From positions 71,174,653-71,238,652 of the forward strand of contig NC_065572.1 of assembly GCF_937616625.2 (NCBI RefSeq): a stretch of 64,000 nt of DNA, written 5' to 3'. The notes beneath the pieces were generated by a model. It saw only the letters and a list, made by a program, of their open reading frames with translations. It was not told where the DNA came from and did not search any database. This document shows positions 23,757 through 35,771 of this stretch, piece by piece (position 1 is the first letter of the stretch; every line of letters starts with the position of its first letter). The DNA comes from Mercurialis annua (taxonomy: Eukaryota > Streptophyta > Magnoliopsida > Malpighiales > Euphorbiaceae). Made by a program: the position numbers and the translations under genes.

Positions 23757-26700
23757 TCAAACTTGTTCCGCAATATGGCCACGGATGGTATCAGCAGCGG
23801 TTGTTCCTGATAGTTCAGTAGCACTGCTGCGTTCACTAACAGGATGACCAGAGACGGCGAACTCAACTAGACCACCAAAGCGTGACTTTAGCCTCGAGTT
23901 CCCGTTATTATTATCATTATAGACTTTATAACCAGGTATTTTATGATTGGAAAGCTGGTGCAAAATAACATAACACAGAGGACGAGGACCCTAAAGTAGA
24001 ACAATTGAGTATACCTTATAAAATACAATTTAAAATAAAAATAAAAAACGATTTATATATTGTGCTATTATTGTATATATATAAAACGTTAAATTAATAT
24101 TTAAATAAAAAAATTAATAATCAAAAATAGGAATTTAATGTCAAAAGTGAAGCCCATGATATGTAGATTAAAAATAGAGAAGTTATACAACCTATAGAAG
24201 CGGTCAAAAGTGGTTTAGTATTAAACCTATAATTGAAAACAATTAATTCATCAAAGGTATTACCCAACTTCTTTTTGTTTGAGGGGGTCATGGCCACCTC
24301 CAGCCCCAACAACGGTCCGTCCTGCAAAAATAAAATATAAAACTTTTAAAATAGGAATTAAAGAATAGAAAAGATTGTGAAACCTTTTATATATAAACGA
24401 ATAAAAAACAATTTTCAACCTTTTCTCTAACAACACTCAAACGTTAACTTACTATAAGGATACGTATTTCTTTGATAATTCTTTAAAAGCATGCATATCT
24501 ATTATGGGAAGAGATGACAACAACTGCTGCAATTACAATTGACAGATTGAATTGCATGAAGCATATATCTGAAATAAGTAAAGAATAAAAAAAATCAATT
24601 CTAATATAATTTATTGACATATGGAGTATATATATTTTGTTTACAGATAAATCATAATTTATTGTGAATAGTTGTTTTACCTCTTTCTGAAAGAATATAA
24701 TTTGGTTAACATCACAGTTATTCCTTGAAAGTTCTATTTCAGAAAGTAAAGACATGAAGTATGGAACACAGCACATGCCAGTAATAGAAAGCATATCGCT
24801 GTGAAAGGCGCGGAAGATAGTTACCCGAGTTTTTTACGATATGAATTTAATTGATTCCAAAATATCAGTTATTTTTCTATTCAAGAGATTTAAGTGAAAG
24901 CCGGTTAGTGAAATTGCAAGAATAGTAACTGAAAAATACTAATTAGTGTATCAAGTGGCGGCGTCATAGATTATGAATGGGGAAGAATTTTACTTATTGA
25001 AAATAATAGAGAAAAGTTAATATTTTTATAACTCGCTATAAAGATGAGCTCTAAATTGAAGGCTATGAAATCCAAAATCATAACTTAAAAAATTAAAGTC
25101 GTATATGATTAAATGTAATCCAAAAACACCACTAAAAACTAATATTAATACGAAAAGTATATAAGTCGTCATAAATTAATAAAAGTCATATGTGAAAATA
25201 CGTAATGTATCTCTGCTAGAATTTATAGTTCATCTATAAAAAAAAATTCTAAAAAATTATTTTCACTCTAAGAATGATAAATCTGAAATAAGTAAAGAAC
25301 AAAAAAAAACCAATTCTAATATAATATATTGGCATATGGAGTATATATATTTTGTTTACTGATAAACCATAATTTAGAGTGAATAGTTGTTTTACCTCTT
25401 TCTGAAAGAATATAATTTGGTTGACATTACAGTTATTTCTTACAAGTTTCATTTCAGAAAGTAAAGACATGAAGTATGGAACACAACACATGCCAGTTAT
25501 AGAAAGCATAATTTTGTAAAAGGCGCGGAAGATAGTTACCTGTTTTTTTTACGACCTGAAGTTATTTGATTCCAAAATATCAGTTATTTTTCGATTGAAG
25601 AGATTCATATAAAAGTCGGTTAGTGAAATTGCAAGAATAGTAACTGAAAAATGCTAATTAGTATATCTAGTGGCGGCGCTATAAATTATGATATGCGAAA
25701 GAATTTTACTCATTGAAAATAATAGAAAAATATCAATATTTTTATAATTCGCTATAAAGATAAGCTCTAAATTGAAGGCTATGAAATTCAAAATCATAAC
25801 TTAAAAAATTAAAACCATTTATGATTAAATGTAATTGAAAAACACAAGTAAGAACTAATATTAATACGAAAAGTATATAAGTCGCCACAAATTAATAAAA
25901 GTCATATGTGAAAATATATAATGTATCTCTCCTAGAATTTATAGTTCATCTTTAATTTATTTTTCTAAAAAGTTGTTTTCACTCTATTAATGACTAAGTG
26001 TATGCCGCTTTCAAAGCCATATATAGAGAAGCCCTAAAAGAAGCATAATTATAGGTAATTCAATAAGACTAAACTAAATGAAAAATGATAGTCGGTGTTA
26101 TATATTATATACTCCCTATGGATGGTGAACCACAAGTAATACTAGTGGCAGAGCTAGCTTTAACATCAGTAGAAGATGTGGCACGATAAAAGAAAAAGAA
26201 AAAGCATACATCATCAACAATCTGTAAAAGTAACGAATGTGTAAAAAGGAAATATACACTTATAAAATGACGATGTAATAGGATACAGTTCATCACTAAG
26301 CTCAGCCCAAACATAAGTATATAAGCGCATACCTCAATCCAAATAGCAAAAGGTTGCTCAAACACTGGTGCATCACCTCTGAAGCAGCAAGCAATCTCTA
26401 GACTCACACATATCTTCACAAATAAGATTACCCTAACAAATCATATCTGTACGGTTGTCCATGTCCTCTAGCTAAACCCTATACAAACTTAAAAGATAGA
26501 ATAAAGAAAGAAGGAGATGAATGGTAAGCAGAGCCGACATAGACACTGGTCCTTTGGATCTCGCAGGGGGGCGTCTGCATGGGCTCGCCACCCTTGGATT
26601 CACCATTGAGTGTATGAATAAGAAGATAATCGAATGTGAAAGAGTTGCTAATCATTTTTCCGACAAGATGAAGGCAACAAGCTGCTACACTGGCATAACC

Positions 26701-27140
26701 ATGGGAACATCATGGCTCAGAAAAGTATTAGAATTTATATTTACATTAGTACACGAGAAAATAATAGACATTAATTCAGTTAGTGAGTTTAATAAATTAA
26801 TTTTCAGCTCATACTTGCATGATACTTGCTGCTGAGTTGAATTGGTCGAACTAGTGTATAACGATATAGAGAATACAGGGATCAATAATTACAGTTCTCG
26901 CAAACTATAACCATCAAAATTCATAAATTAAGTAGACAAACTTAAAAGGAAGAAACATATGTCTCAAGTTTAATAAACACAATTATCACGATTCATAATT
27001 TGAAAAAACAAATCACTCTTTTCAATAGGAAGGCAACATTATGCCTAGTTTTTTTGTTTAAGTAGGTCATTAAAAGCTTCGTCACTCATAGCCGGAAAGT
27101 CCGAGTCATGGCATGCTTGAAACACTGACTCGTCCATTTT
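23757..27140 (-). pseudogene. Unidentified exon-like remnants, probably a decayed gene
   Basis: Several minus-strand pieces have protein-like composition and GC above background, some next to splice-like signals. They are 27138-27046 (short frame MDESVFQACHDSDFPAMSDE and on), about 26720-26500 (open frame of about 60 codons containing GGEPMQTPPCEIQRTSVYVG), about 26335-26395 (GDAPVFEQPFAIWIE before a GTATGC donor), two near-identical pieces at about 24690-24810 and 25400-25525 (LSITGMCCVPYFMSLLSE), about 24270-24330, and 23757-23960 (FGGLVEFAVSGHPVSERSS). I could not assemble one continuous reading frame or recognise a family. At 26521-26724 the plus strand is also open for 68 codons. It may be a pseudogene, a non-coding RNA gene, or a real gene whose exons I joined wrongly. 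Confidence 0.25.
24565..25995. repeat. Tandem duplication of about 712 bp
   Basis: Unit A (about 24565-25276) and unit B (about 25277-25995) are direct copies over their length. Shared landmarks include ATATGGAGTATATATATTTT, GGCGCGGAAGATAGTTACC, AGTGGCGGCG and ATTAATACGAAAAGTATATA, each displaced by about 712 bases. Point differences and small indels are scattered. The unit contains the exon-like piece LSITGMCCVPYFMSLLSE, so an exon of the putative gene was duplicated with it. A similar stop pattern in both copies suggests no selection on either. Confidence 0.85.
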
Positions 27141-27481
27141 CTATTTCTTAAGAGAGAAAACAAAGAAATAATATATAAAAAAGAAATAAATCAAGATAAT
27201 AGTATAGCTTACTGAGGTAAAAAAATGCATGTTCTACTGTGTCACATGTAAAGTTTACGTAAATTCATGAGTGCAAGTTCTACTGTGTTAACTAATGTTG
27301 AGAAACAAACAATAGTGACACCAATGGGCGGCGAGCCCGTGCGGTCGCCCCCGCACCGGTGATCAGCATGTTTAGGAAATTAGCAAGCGGACATGGAAAA
27401 AATTTAATTATAGATGACTTTAGCCTTTTGAGTTATGATTTTGGATTTCATGGTCTTCGGTCTACGACTTTATTTTTATAA

Positions 27482-27856
27482 GGCCAAATTCTCAAAAAAA
27501 AAAATCAAATTTTTACGATTTTTGTTAGTTATGGCCAAACTTTTCAAAATTTGCAAATATAACTCATTTTGTCAAATTATGTTTCTTTTATAGGCAAATT
27601 CAAATCAATTCGATTTTTTTTCTAGCATGATAACCATGTATATAAGAATAAAAAAAATTTAATCACAATAAACTATCAAACCTTTGTGTTTTGTGTCATA
27701 ATAAAAGGTTTAATCATAACAAAAAAAACAAATTGATTCAAAAATGGCTATAAAAGAAACATAATATATAAAAACGGGTTATATTTGCAAATTTTAAAAA
27801 ATTTGATCATAACTGACAAAAATTATAAACATTTGGTATATTTAAAGGGTTTGCCT
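27482..27856. mobile_element. Mutator-like MITE
   Basis: About 375 bp with terminal inverted repeats of about 110 bases. The left arm opens GGCCAAATTCTC and includes TTTGCAAATATAACTC and ATTATGTTTCTTTTATAG; the right arm is its inverted copy ending GGGTTTGCCT. The flanking TTTTTATAA is present on both sides (27473-27481 and 27857-27865). No coding capacity. Confidence 0.75.
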
Positions 27857-28200
27857 TTTTTATAATGAGTTATAAAAAAAATGAATTTTTCTTTATTATT
27901 TTCAATGAGTATAAAATTTTTATTTTTGTTTTGTAGGTTTTGAAATTTTTTATCCCATTGTGCAATTTTCAAAGTTATAGATGACTTAGGTTTTCAAACT
28001 TTTTTCTACGGAACCGCCCTTAATAATTGGAGGGCTGTTTTACATGTGGTTTCAAGAAATTTAATAGATACTGATATTATAAATTGTGTGTATTAACAAA
28101 GTCTTAAATGTAATATCTCATGAGATTATTGTTTGTAGCAGTTGTGATAAGTTATGCTTTTTTTCCTTCAAGCTATAAAAAGTTGCTTTATATTTTTTTA

Positions 28201-28561
28201 GAGTATTTGCAAAACAAATCCTAACGTTTCATCTTTTTAGCGATTTAAGCCTAACGTTTAAAATGTTAGGAAACAAATCCTGCATTTTGTAGCCCAAATT
28301 GTTTTCGGCCACTTTTTGCATATGTGGCAGCCATATTATTGGCATATTAAATCACAACGTTTAAAAAATTTATAAATAAAATCCCAACTTTTTATATTTT
28401 GGCACTTTGTAGCCTAAAAAAGATGACAAAATTGCTGAAATTTTGAGACGAGACTAAAAATTGTAAAAATTGAAAAGGTAAGGATTTATTTCGTAACGTT
28501 TTAAATGTTAGGCGTAAATCGCTAAAAAAATGAAACATTAGAATTTGTTTTGCCAATAACC
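28201..28561. mobile_element. Inverted-repeat MITE
   Basis: About 361 bp. The left arm contains GCAAAACAAATCCTAACG, TTTTTAGCGATTTAAGCC and AACAAATCC; the right arm is the inverted copy (GGCGTAAATCGCTAAAAAAA and AATTTGTTTTGCC). Arm length is about 80 bases. A clean target duplication is not visible because the flanks are T-rich, so assignment to the Mutator-like group rests on similarity of style only. Confidence 0.7.
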
Positions 28562-28699
28562 TTATTTTTTAATATGGATATGATACTGATGGAAACTATG
28601 TTTCAGTAGGGATATAAGTACTGATAAAAACTATCATTTCAATAGGAGGAAATGTTATAAAGATTATATTGTTCTTTTTTACGGAAATTGATTTTGTCA

Positions 28700-29200
28700 A
28701 TAAGATGGTGCCGACTCTTGCTGGAAATGGATCAAAGGCTCAGACTATGAAGGGGGAAAAGCCGGAACCACCCATGCAAGATAGGATAAACATACTTAAC
28801 ATGGTTGATGTTTAAAAATATACTGTTTGAACATTCAATTGTGAATTATATGGATATATTTTACTGTCTAACCCATTCAATTATCATAATGAAAGTATTC
28901 CTTATTTTCATAGATTTGAAGGAGGTATATGTTGCTGATAGTGGAAGTAGCTCCATTTGTGTGCTTGAATCCGATTTTCCTTGACAACTTGTTTAAGGTG
29001 TGCACTCTCAAACCATCAAACCATTCCAATGAAGTATTATTCAAAATTCAAACACAATTTTGCACTATATACAGCCAATAATGAAGATTTTTATTATTCA
29101 ATGCCTAGAAAAAATTACTCTTCAATTGAAACTTCTGTTTAATTTTGCAGTTTGGGGACCATGATGGAATAGTGTCTAAAGTACTACTATATATATGTCG
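28700..29200 (+). pseudogene. SOQ1-like NHL-repeat gene fragment
   Basis: Three pieces match the NHL-repeat region of SOQ1-type proteins, the chloroplast HAD-thioredoxin-NHL proteins that suppress a slow form of photoprotective quenching. At 28714-28790, TLAGNGSK is followed, one base out of frame, by GSDYEGGKAGTT. At 28913-28996, DLKEVYVADSGSSSICVL runs into a stop, and in another frame IFLDNLFK follows, with a short gap against the family in between. At 29151-29190, after an intact TTTTGCAG acceptor, comes FGDHDGIVSKVLL. The donor after LFK (AAG|GTGTGC) is also intact. At least two frame breaks, a missing segment and no flanking domains mean this is a decayed fragment. Retained introns show it came from genomic DNA and not from mRNA. 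The family match is from memory of the motif order. Confidence 0.7.
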
Positions 29201-29848
29201 GACATCTAGATCGCAAAGTATTTTCATCGTAATTGCACTTACCTGACATTTAACTACAAAGTTTCCTGCATGCATTGACATTTTGACGGGGTTCATTTGT
29301 TACCAATTATTTGGATATTTATTTGTTCTCATAAATTATCATATGGGACTCTTAGAAAAAATCTTATGGTTTGACCACTACACTATCCCCCGGTTACTAC
29401 TTGCGTAAAGGCTTTGGAAAATGATAAAAAAAAAGGCTATAGTTGGCAAAAATGTACTTAAAACCTTGGCTATATTTTCATTCCAATATTTCAGCGTGTT
29501 TCGTGAATCACGACGTTAAATTTTCTTGGACAATGATACTAAAAAATTTGTTTTGTACTTTAGTAATTTTGTTATTATAAAAAATGAAGAATTTTAGGCT
29601 TGGTCAATTAGAAAATGTAATTTTAAACAAAGGCTCAAGGATGATGATTAATTTTTAAAATTCATAAATTTTTATCTTACCGAATGATAGAATTTGTTTA
29701 AATCAATAAATTCTGTATTCATCTAAAATTTATCAATTCAAATATCATATTATGTAATGATGATGAATTATATCATATGAACAGAACTTACAATTTTTTA
29801 TGTGAATTTCATGAATGACGATATGGAGAATACTTATTTATTTATTTA
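29201..29848. other. AT-rich spacer
   Basis: No gene seen. Poly-A and AT-rich sequence up to the SINE target site. Confidence 0.4.
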
Positions 29849-29959
29849 TTTATTTTTTTGATAATTGGGGTAGGGGGGAGCGCTTGTGGGAAGAATTGAA
29901 CCCACGACCTTGATAGTTTGCTGTCCAGCGCTTATACCATTTGAGCTATAGCTCGTTGG
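29849..29959 (-). mobile_element. tRNA-derived SINE
   Basis: Read on the minus strand, a tRNA-like head has a box A match (TAGCTCAAATGG) and, about 40 bases on, a box B match (GGTTCAATTCT), as expected for an internal RNA polymerase III promoter. It continues through a short CCCC-rich body into an A/T-rich tail. It is flanked by an 18-base direct repeat TACTTATTTATTTATTTA at 29831-29848 and 29960-29977, the long target duplication made by LINE-driven insertion. At about 110 bp it is shorter than many plant SINEs. It is not a functional tRNA gene: the body does not complete the cloverleaf acceptor stem. Confidence 0.8.
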
Positions 29960-30343
29960 TACTTATTTATTTATTTACAATATGGAGAATGATTGTTTAT
30001 TTACAATAAAACAATTTTTTTAGAGAATGATCGAAGAGAAGTGTGAATTTCATGGAGAATAATTATTTACGATATAAGAACTAAGAAGTGTTTTATTTAC
30101 GATATTTGAGAATGATGTACTAATACTTGTTGCTAAGGATAAAATTTTAGGAAGGAAGTTAATAACAACTAGGCCAAAAGCAAAACAAAAAAATGGTCAA
30201 GGTTGTTAACAAATCATACAAACCAATACTCCCATATCTAAGCCGTTTTCTTTGATCTATACCCAACAAACATTCAAAACCTAAACAAAAAAATACAAAG
30301 CTCTCTTCTACAAACAATAACATTTTTCTCCATTTAAAAAAAA

Positions 30344-31056
30344 ATGCATCGATCAGCAAGCTGGACTAGAGCCGATGACTACTACATGCACTCGTCACCG
30401 AAGGCTGCGGCGGGGCTAAGAATGTCATCGTCGAATGAATCGAATGAACTGCCGGAGTATGATCCGATTGTCGAAATGGCGAAGAAGGAGAAATCACATC
30501 TCAAGTTTGCTGAAAATGCTGTTCATTTTATTCCTGTTGTTCTCCTTCTTTGTGGTTTTATTTTATGGTTCTTCTCAAATCCAGGTAAATTTATTCCACT
30601 TTTGATCATTTTGACGATTTCTTATGATTATGATTCGTTAAAATTTGGTCCATGGAATATATTACAGAATAGAATATTCATTCCGTATAGAATAATTATT
30701 TCTTGTTTTGATTTATGCAATAACAACTCTATGGAATTGCTATTTCAAAATTTTACGGGATAAGTAATGCTCTCAAAAATTAAAAATAGTTGCATTCATG
30801 CTATTCTATTCCATAATCGGATATAATTTTTATTAGTTAATTAATTATGGTGTGATTTGTAGATGTAAATGTGGGAAATAAACCCGAATCCATAGCTTCA
30901 AGAATCGAAGGATTGACAATCGAAGGAGACATTGATACAGACAGTGACGGCACACAAACAGGATTTTTACCGATTGATTCAGTCGAAATTGAAGCTTCTA
31001 AACACCTAAAAAATCGTCATGATACTGCAAGAAAATTTGCCACCAAATTTAATTGA
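30344..31056 (+). CDS. Small single-pass membrane protein, unknown function
   Basis: Exons 30344-30584 and 30863-31056 (donor CCAG|GTAAAT, acceptor TTTGTAG|AT, joined codon GAT) give 144 residues. In order: a Ser-rich N-terminus (MHRSASWTRADDYY), the block LPEYDPIVEMAKKEKSHLKF, one hydrophobic segment at about residues 61-77 (HFIPVVLLLCGFILWFF), then an acidic soluble tail with IASRIEGLTIEGDIDTDSDG and a basic end (KHLKNRHDTARKFATKFN). There is no cleavable signal peptide, so it is a probable tail-in or signal-anchor protein. I recognise the layout as that of a conserved land-plant uncharacterised family but cannot name a function. The ATG at 30344 is the first in the open exon. Confidence 0.85.
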
Positions 31057-32651
31057 TGCTGTCAACTACTATTTGGGCGAAGAATTTGCTGATACATCCT
31101 CCAATTTCTGCAAGCATTAGGGACTGGACTGCTCATTTTAGAAATCCGTTGGCTTAATTTTCAATTTCACTTGGATTGCATTTGTCCAGCGAATGTTGAT
31201 TTTGTTTATTGTTTTACGCTACTCTTGTGGAGTAGAAATTTTTGATTTTCAATCATCTTATGCAGTGTTTTTTGGAATTTTATCTTATCCTGTTTTTGAT
31301 ACATTGTTCAATATTGATGTTTATCTTTATCATGCAATGATCCCTCCACGATACGTAAACATATATAGATATAGGTAACATATAATTTTATGGAGACAAT
31401 TAAGTGGCCTATTACTAATTAGACTTAAAACATTTATATAAACTTTTTAATCTGGGTACATGTAGACGAATTTATTATTTAATTTAAATAGTAAAGTTGA
31501 AATATCAATTTTTATTATTTTTAAATTAAAAATAATTTAAAGATTTAATATTTGTAAACTAATCATAAAGATATAATCTTAATTATCAAACGATAGAGTT
31601 TAGAAATTTATTAAGAATATATGGTTTATATATAGGATTTTCTCAAAATTATTTACAAAAATACTGGTATCAAAGTTAATTTTCCGAGGTATTTGAAAAA
31701 ATTATTTATGAAAATATTAAATTAAAAACACATAAAATAAACCAAGAGTAAATCAAAATTAAACCAGTTTACTTTCGGTTTATTATTTGTTTTATTTTCG
31801 GCATTAGTATGACAAAAAGACTATCAAATAAAACACTTAAAATACACCTGATAAATACTTAAAATAAACCCATAAATTAGTCGTTACAATCAATAAAATC
31901 AAATATAAACAAAAAACACTAAAAAAACACGAAAAGAACGCTAATAAAATATTTAAAATATATAAAAAAAACACTTATGAAATACTCATACTAGATTTAA
32001 CAACATCAACAGTTTATTGGTCAATAATAAACATATCACGTCTTAACCACATATTGACTGGAAATTTTTCGTTCAAATTCCGACGACCAATTTTCGAACT
32101 CCATCAGTGTACTTTTAATTTTTTCCTTGGTGTATCTCTTAAATGGAAATATTAATTTTCTATTGGAACATAAGTGTAAGTACTAAATTTATCGCAATAG
32201 ATGTATTGCATCCAAAATTAAAGTTTAGCAAAAACATAATATTTCCTGCTTTAATATTCGTTAAATAACCAGCATGATTAGTGAATAATAAGAAAACGGG
32301 CCAGCTGTGCGAATCATGGCAATTCTTCGGGTAAAATAAATAGGATACGAACGGTCCAGATTTAGAAATAAATAAAATAACATAAGCTCTCCGTAGCTAT
32401 CGGTTTGATAATACCGTGCGTACATTATTAACGTTTCCTTTCCTTTTTTTCCCCTTTAAAATAATACTAATATTTTTTTTACTTTAAAATAATTTTTCTC
32501 AGTTTGTTTAAGTATTTCCACTTTACCACAAAAATCTTTTAATTATTATTATCGTCTCTCTCTTATTTTCTCTCCTTTGCTTCTTCTACCTGTAATTTTT
32601 CCAGTTCAATAACTGCCTCGACCGGTCCGATCCCGGTCAATTTTCACCGCC
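31057..32651. other. 3' region, AT-rich spacer and RABD2 promoter
   Basis: The first 200-300 bases are the likely 3' untranslated region of the membrane-protein gene. The middle is AT-rich without a gene. From about 32440 onwards, pyrimidine-rich sequence (CTCTCTCTTATTTTCTCTCC near 32555) looks like the 5' untranslated leader of the RAB gene, whose ATG is in a favourable context (CACCGCCATGAAT). Confidence 0.5.
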
Positions 32652-35082
32652 ATGAATCCTGAATAGTAAGAAGATCTCAATTTCTCGAGATCTGTTCTGC
32701 TTTTTCTGTTTTTAAATTATATTTTGATTGTATTTTTAGCCTTTTTTAATTGTTTATGCTCTTGATGGATCTGTTATATAATGGTGTTTAATTTATTCTT
32801 TGTAGTGTTTTATATGTTATTGTAAATAAACCTAGAATTTAGCCTCTAAGGATAATCAATTATTTGGTTTAGATCGTGAACGATTTATTTAATTTCTATT
32901 ATAGAATATGGAATGAATTTAATATTGATAAATAATTTTGATTTGCAGTGACTATCTGTTCAAGCTGTTGCTAATTGGGGATTCTGGAGTTGGCAAATCA
33001 TGTCTTCTTCTGAGGTTTGCGGTAAGCTAAATTAATTGCTATCCCTTTTTATTTTTGAATATTAATCTTTGTGTACGTTCAGTTATGGTTTATTAGTGAA
33101 TGAATAAAAAAAGATTAAGAAGGGTTATGTTTAATGATCACTTGATAACTATAATTTTTTTGTTTTGAAATTAATTATATTTGAAAGGGTACTCTTATCT
33201 TTAGATGTTAGTAGAATTATGAAAGCTTTGATAGCTGATCGTTTATGGGTATATTTGTTACTGTTTTTTTTAAACTATGATATTGTACAAAATAGATATT
33301 TTTTGTTAATATGTTTAAGATAGTAGAAGCCTAGAACTACTTTGTACTAGGTATCTATAAATTCTGGCTGATATGTAGAAATTATGTACTTTCTGGTCGA
33401 AATACTCAATTCATAGGTAACTAGTTTCTTAAACTTGCTGCACTATATATGTGTGTGTTTCCCTTTTTGTTTTGGGGCTGAATTCTTTACCAATTTGAAC
33501 ATCTTGCTAATTGTGTGTCTTTTTGAAACAGGATGATTCATACCTTGACAGTTACATTAGCACAATCGGAGTTGACTTTGTAAGCATATCAAGTTGTGGA
33601 TTCATGCACATATTGCTTAAATTGTTGACTCATGACTAATATTTGTTCTTGACATTAATTCCATAGAAAATTCGTACGGTGGAGCAAGATGGAAAGACCA
33701 TCAAGCTTCAAATTGTGAGTTTCTTATTTTCCTTCTAACTTCGTTGTGCATTTTTTCCATGGTGCTCTTCTGCTTTTATTGTTCCTTGCTTCGTCTTTGT
33801 GCTCTTTTTTAAAACAAATCAACTGGCTTTTTATCTGCAAATGTTTTTAACATGTTTGGTTAGGACCTATTATTCTTACTTGTATGGTAACTACCTTAAG
33901 CTGAAGATTTGTTTGCTTTGGGTGCATTATTAGCGTTGTTTGAATGGTGTTTATCTGAGGCCGAGGTTATGAAGTCTTTCAAATTACATTTGTTGATTGA
34001 TTTATGTGTTATTTGCAAATGGAATTGGGTACATGGTGCCAATATCTAATTTCTTTTGGTTGGGTCTCTTACGCTATTGCTTTATCCTTTTTCAGTGGGA
34101 TACAGCAGGACAAGAACGATTCAGAACCATCACTAGCAGCTACTACCGCGGTGCTCATGGCATTATAGTGAGTTTCTTAAACATTTCAATTTGCGGCATT
34201 GTCCTCTTGGCTTCTAACTTTGTATCATTCTTATTGTTCTGTCACGTGCTGCAGATAGTTTATGACGTGACAGATCAAGAGAGTTTCAACAATGTTAAGC
34301 AATGGCTGAATGAAATTGATCGCTATGCAAGTGAAAATGTAAACAAGCTTCTGGTTGGTAACAAGAGTGATCTCACTGCAAACAAAGTTGTTTCTTATGA
34401 AACAGCAAAGGTAAACAAGTCTATAATTTGTTTTATTATATCTGCGTTAATTCAACCATCAAATACTACATTATGATCGAGTCATGTGTTTTTTTTAAAA
34501 GGCATTTGCGGATGAAATTGGCATCCCATTCATGGAGACAAGTGCGAAAAGTGCTACCAATGTAGAGCAGGCTTTTATGGCTATGGCTGCTGATATCAAG
34601 AACAGGTATATTTTCTGTTTAATTTTAGCTGGTGCCTTACTGTCATTAGTTATAATGCAAGATATTTCAGAAGAAAACAGGCGTTGTAAACTACAGTAGT
34701 CATATGATTTGCTACATAAACTGAATTGTTAATTAAACGATATCCAATTAGATTCAACTGCAAATTAAATCATGAACTATAGTTTATTTTGCAATTTTAA
34801 CATGAATTTCTAGCCTTTACAATTCAAACTGTGTGAATATTTGGTGTTGATTTAGAATGTCTGAATTAAAACTCAAATGGCATGGTAAGACGGGTGCCGG
34901 AGTTCACATGACGGATTGATCGGATATAGTAGTACTTATGATTTGTAGTTTCCGTTTCAGTATTTGATGTGTGATATCCATGCAGGATGGCAAGTCAACC
35001 AGCCGCAAACAACGCAAGGCCACCAACTGTGCAGATACGTGGGCAGCCTGTTAACCAGAAGTCAGGTTGCTGCTCTTCTTAG
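32652..35082 (+). CDS. RABD2: RABD2 (Rab1-type) small GTPase
   Basis: Eight coding exons: 32652-32665, 32949-33021, 33532-33579, 33667-33714, 34096-34167, 34255-34410, 34502-34605 and 34986-35082. All have GT-AG borders and keep frame, giving 203 residues, exactly the family length. Nucleotide-binding motifs: GDSGVGKS (residues 15-22), effector/switch [11 protein letters not shown] (36-45), WDTAGQERF (from 62), NKSD (121-124) and SAK (151-153). The protein ends GCCSS, so Cys200 and Cys201 are the geranylgeranylation sites. RABD2 proteins drive vesicle transport from the endoplasmic reticulum to the Golgi. The first exon codes for only four complete residues plus two bases, as is common in this gene family. 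The sequence is intact and highly conserved, with no sign of decay. Confidence 0.97.
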
Positions 35083-35771
35083 TTGTCTCTTTATTGACCC
35101 CACGTGGCAACAAAAGGAATGACGTCTGAATTGTCCTGAATTAGACTATTCCCCACATTAAACCATATAATCATTTGCTTTGTTAGTTTGTTCTGTATGC
35201 AATTCAAAAGGAGTTTGATGTTTTAAGTTTATCTTGTTTATTGTCCTGTACAAAAATTATGTCTCGTTTAATCCTAGTAAATGTTATTGTCATCAATTTT
35301 TCACTCACTTTATTATTTTCTACAAATATGTTCATTTGTTTGTCTTTTTTCTTCATATTATCATTGTGGGAGTGCTTGCGGACTTAATTGAATTCACGAA
35401 TTGAGCAGAATGTTTCTCTAGTTTGCTTTAGCTTAAAATGTTCAGTTTGAAAGACGGTATAAGTAAATTAACTTTATTCAATTATGATGAGGATTTTTAA
35501 GTTGTTAATTGTTTAGATAAAGATTCTAATTATCGGTTTAATATATTTTTAAGAATAAACATCATTATCTGGGAAAACTACTCTATACCTTATTATGTTA
35601 ATAATTGCATTTAGAACAGAGTTTGGCACCACTGTTAAGACGAGTTCTATAAAAATATTAAAAATTCAATTAATGGAAATCAAAATTTGATTAATGCGAA
35701 ACAATTAAATTATACTCAAAAATGCTACATCTCAAAACACTCACATTGCTAACAACCAATATAGTCTCAAA
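35083..35771. other. Intergenic region between convergent genes
   Basis: The 3' ends of the RAB gene (plus) and the MYB gene (minus) face each other across about 690 bases. This holds both 3' untranslated regions and AT-rich DNA. No further gene is visible. Confidence 0.5.

Noticed and set aside
28201..28561. 9-bp target duplication for this MITE
   Set aside because: The T-rich flanks allow several offsets, so a duplication cannot be claimed with confidence.
29885..29955. Functional tRNA gene
   Set aside because: Box A and box B are present but the acceptor stem does not close and the region lies between long target duplications, so a SINE explains it better.
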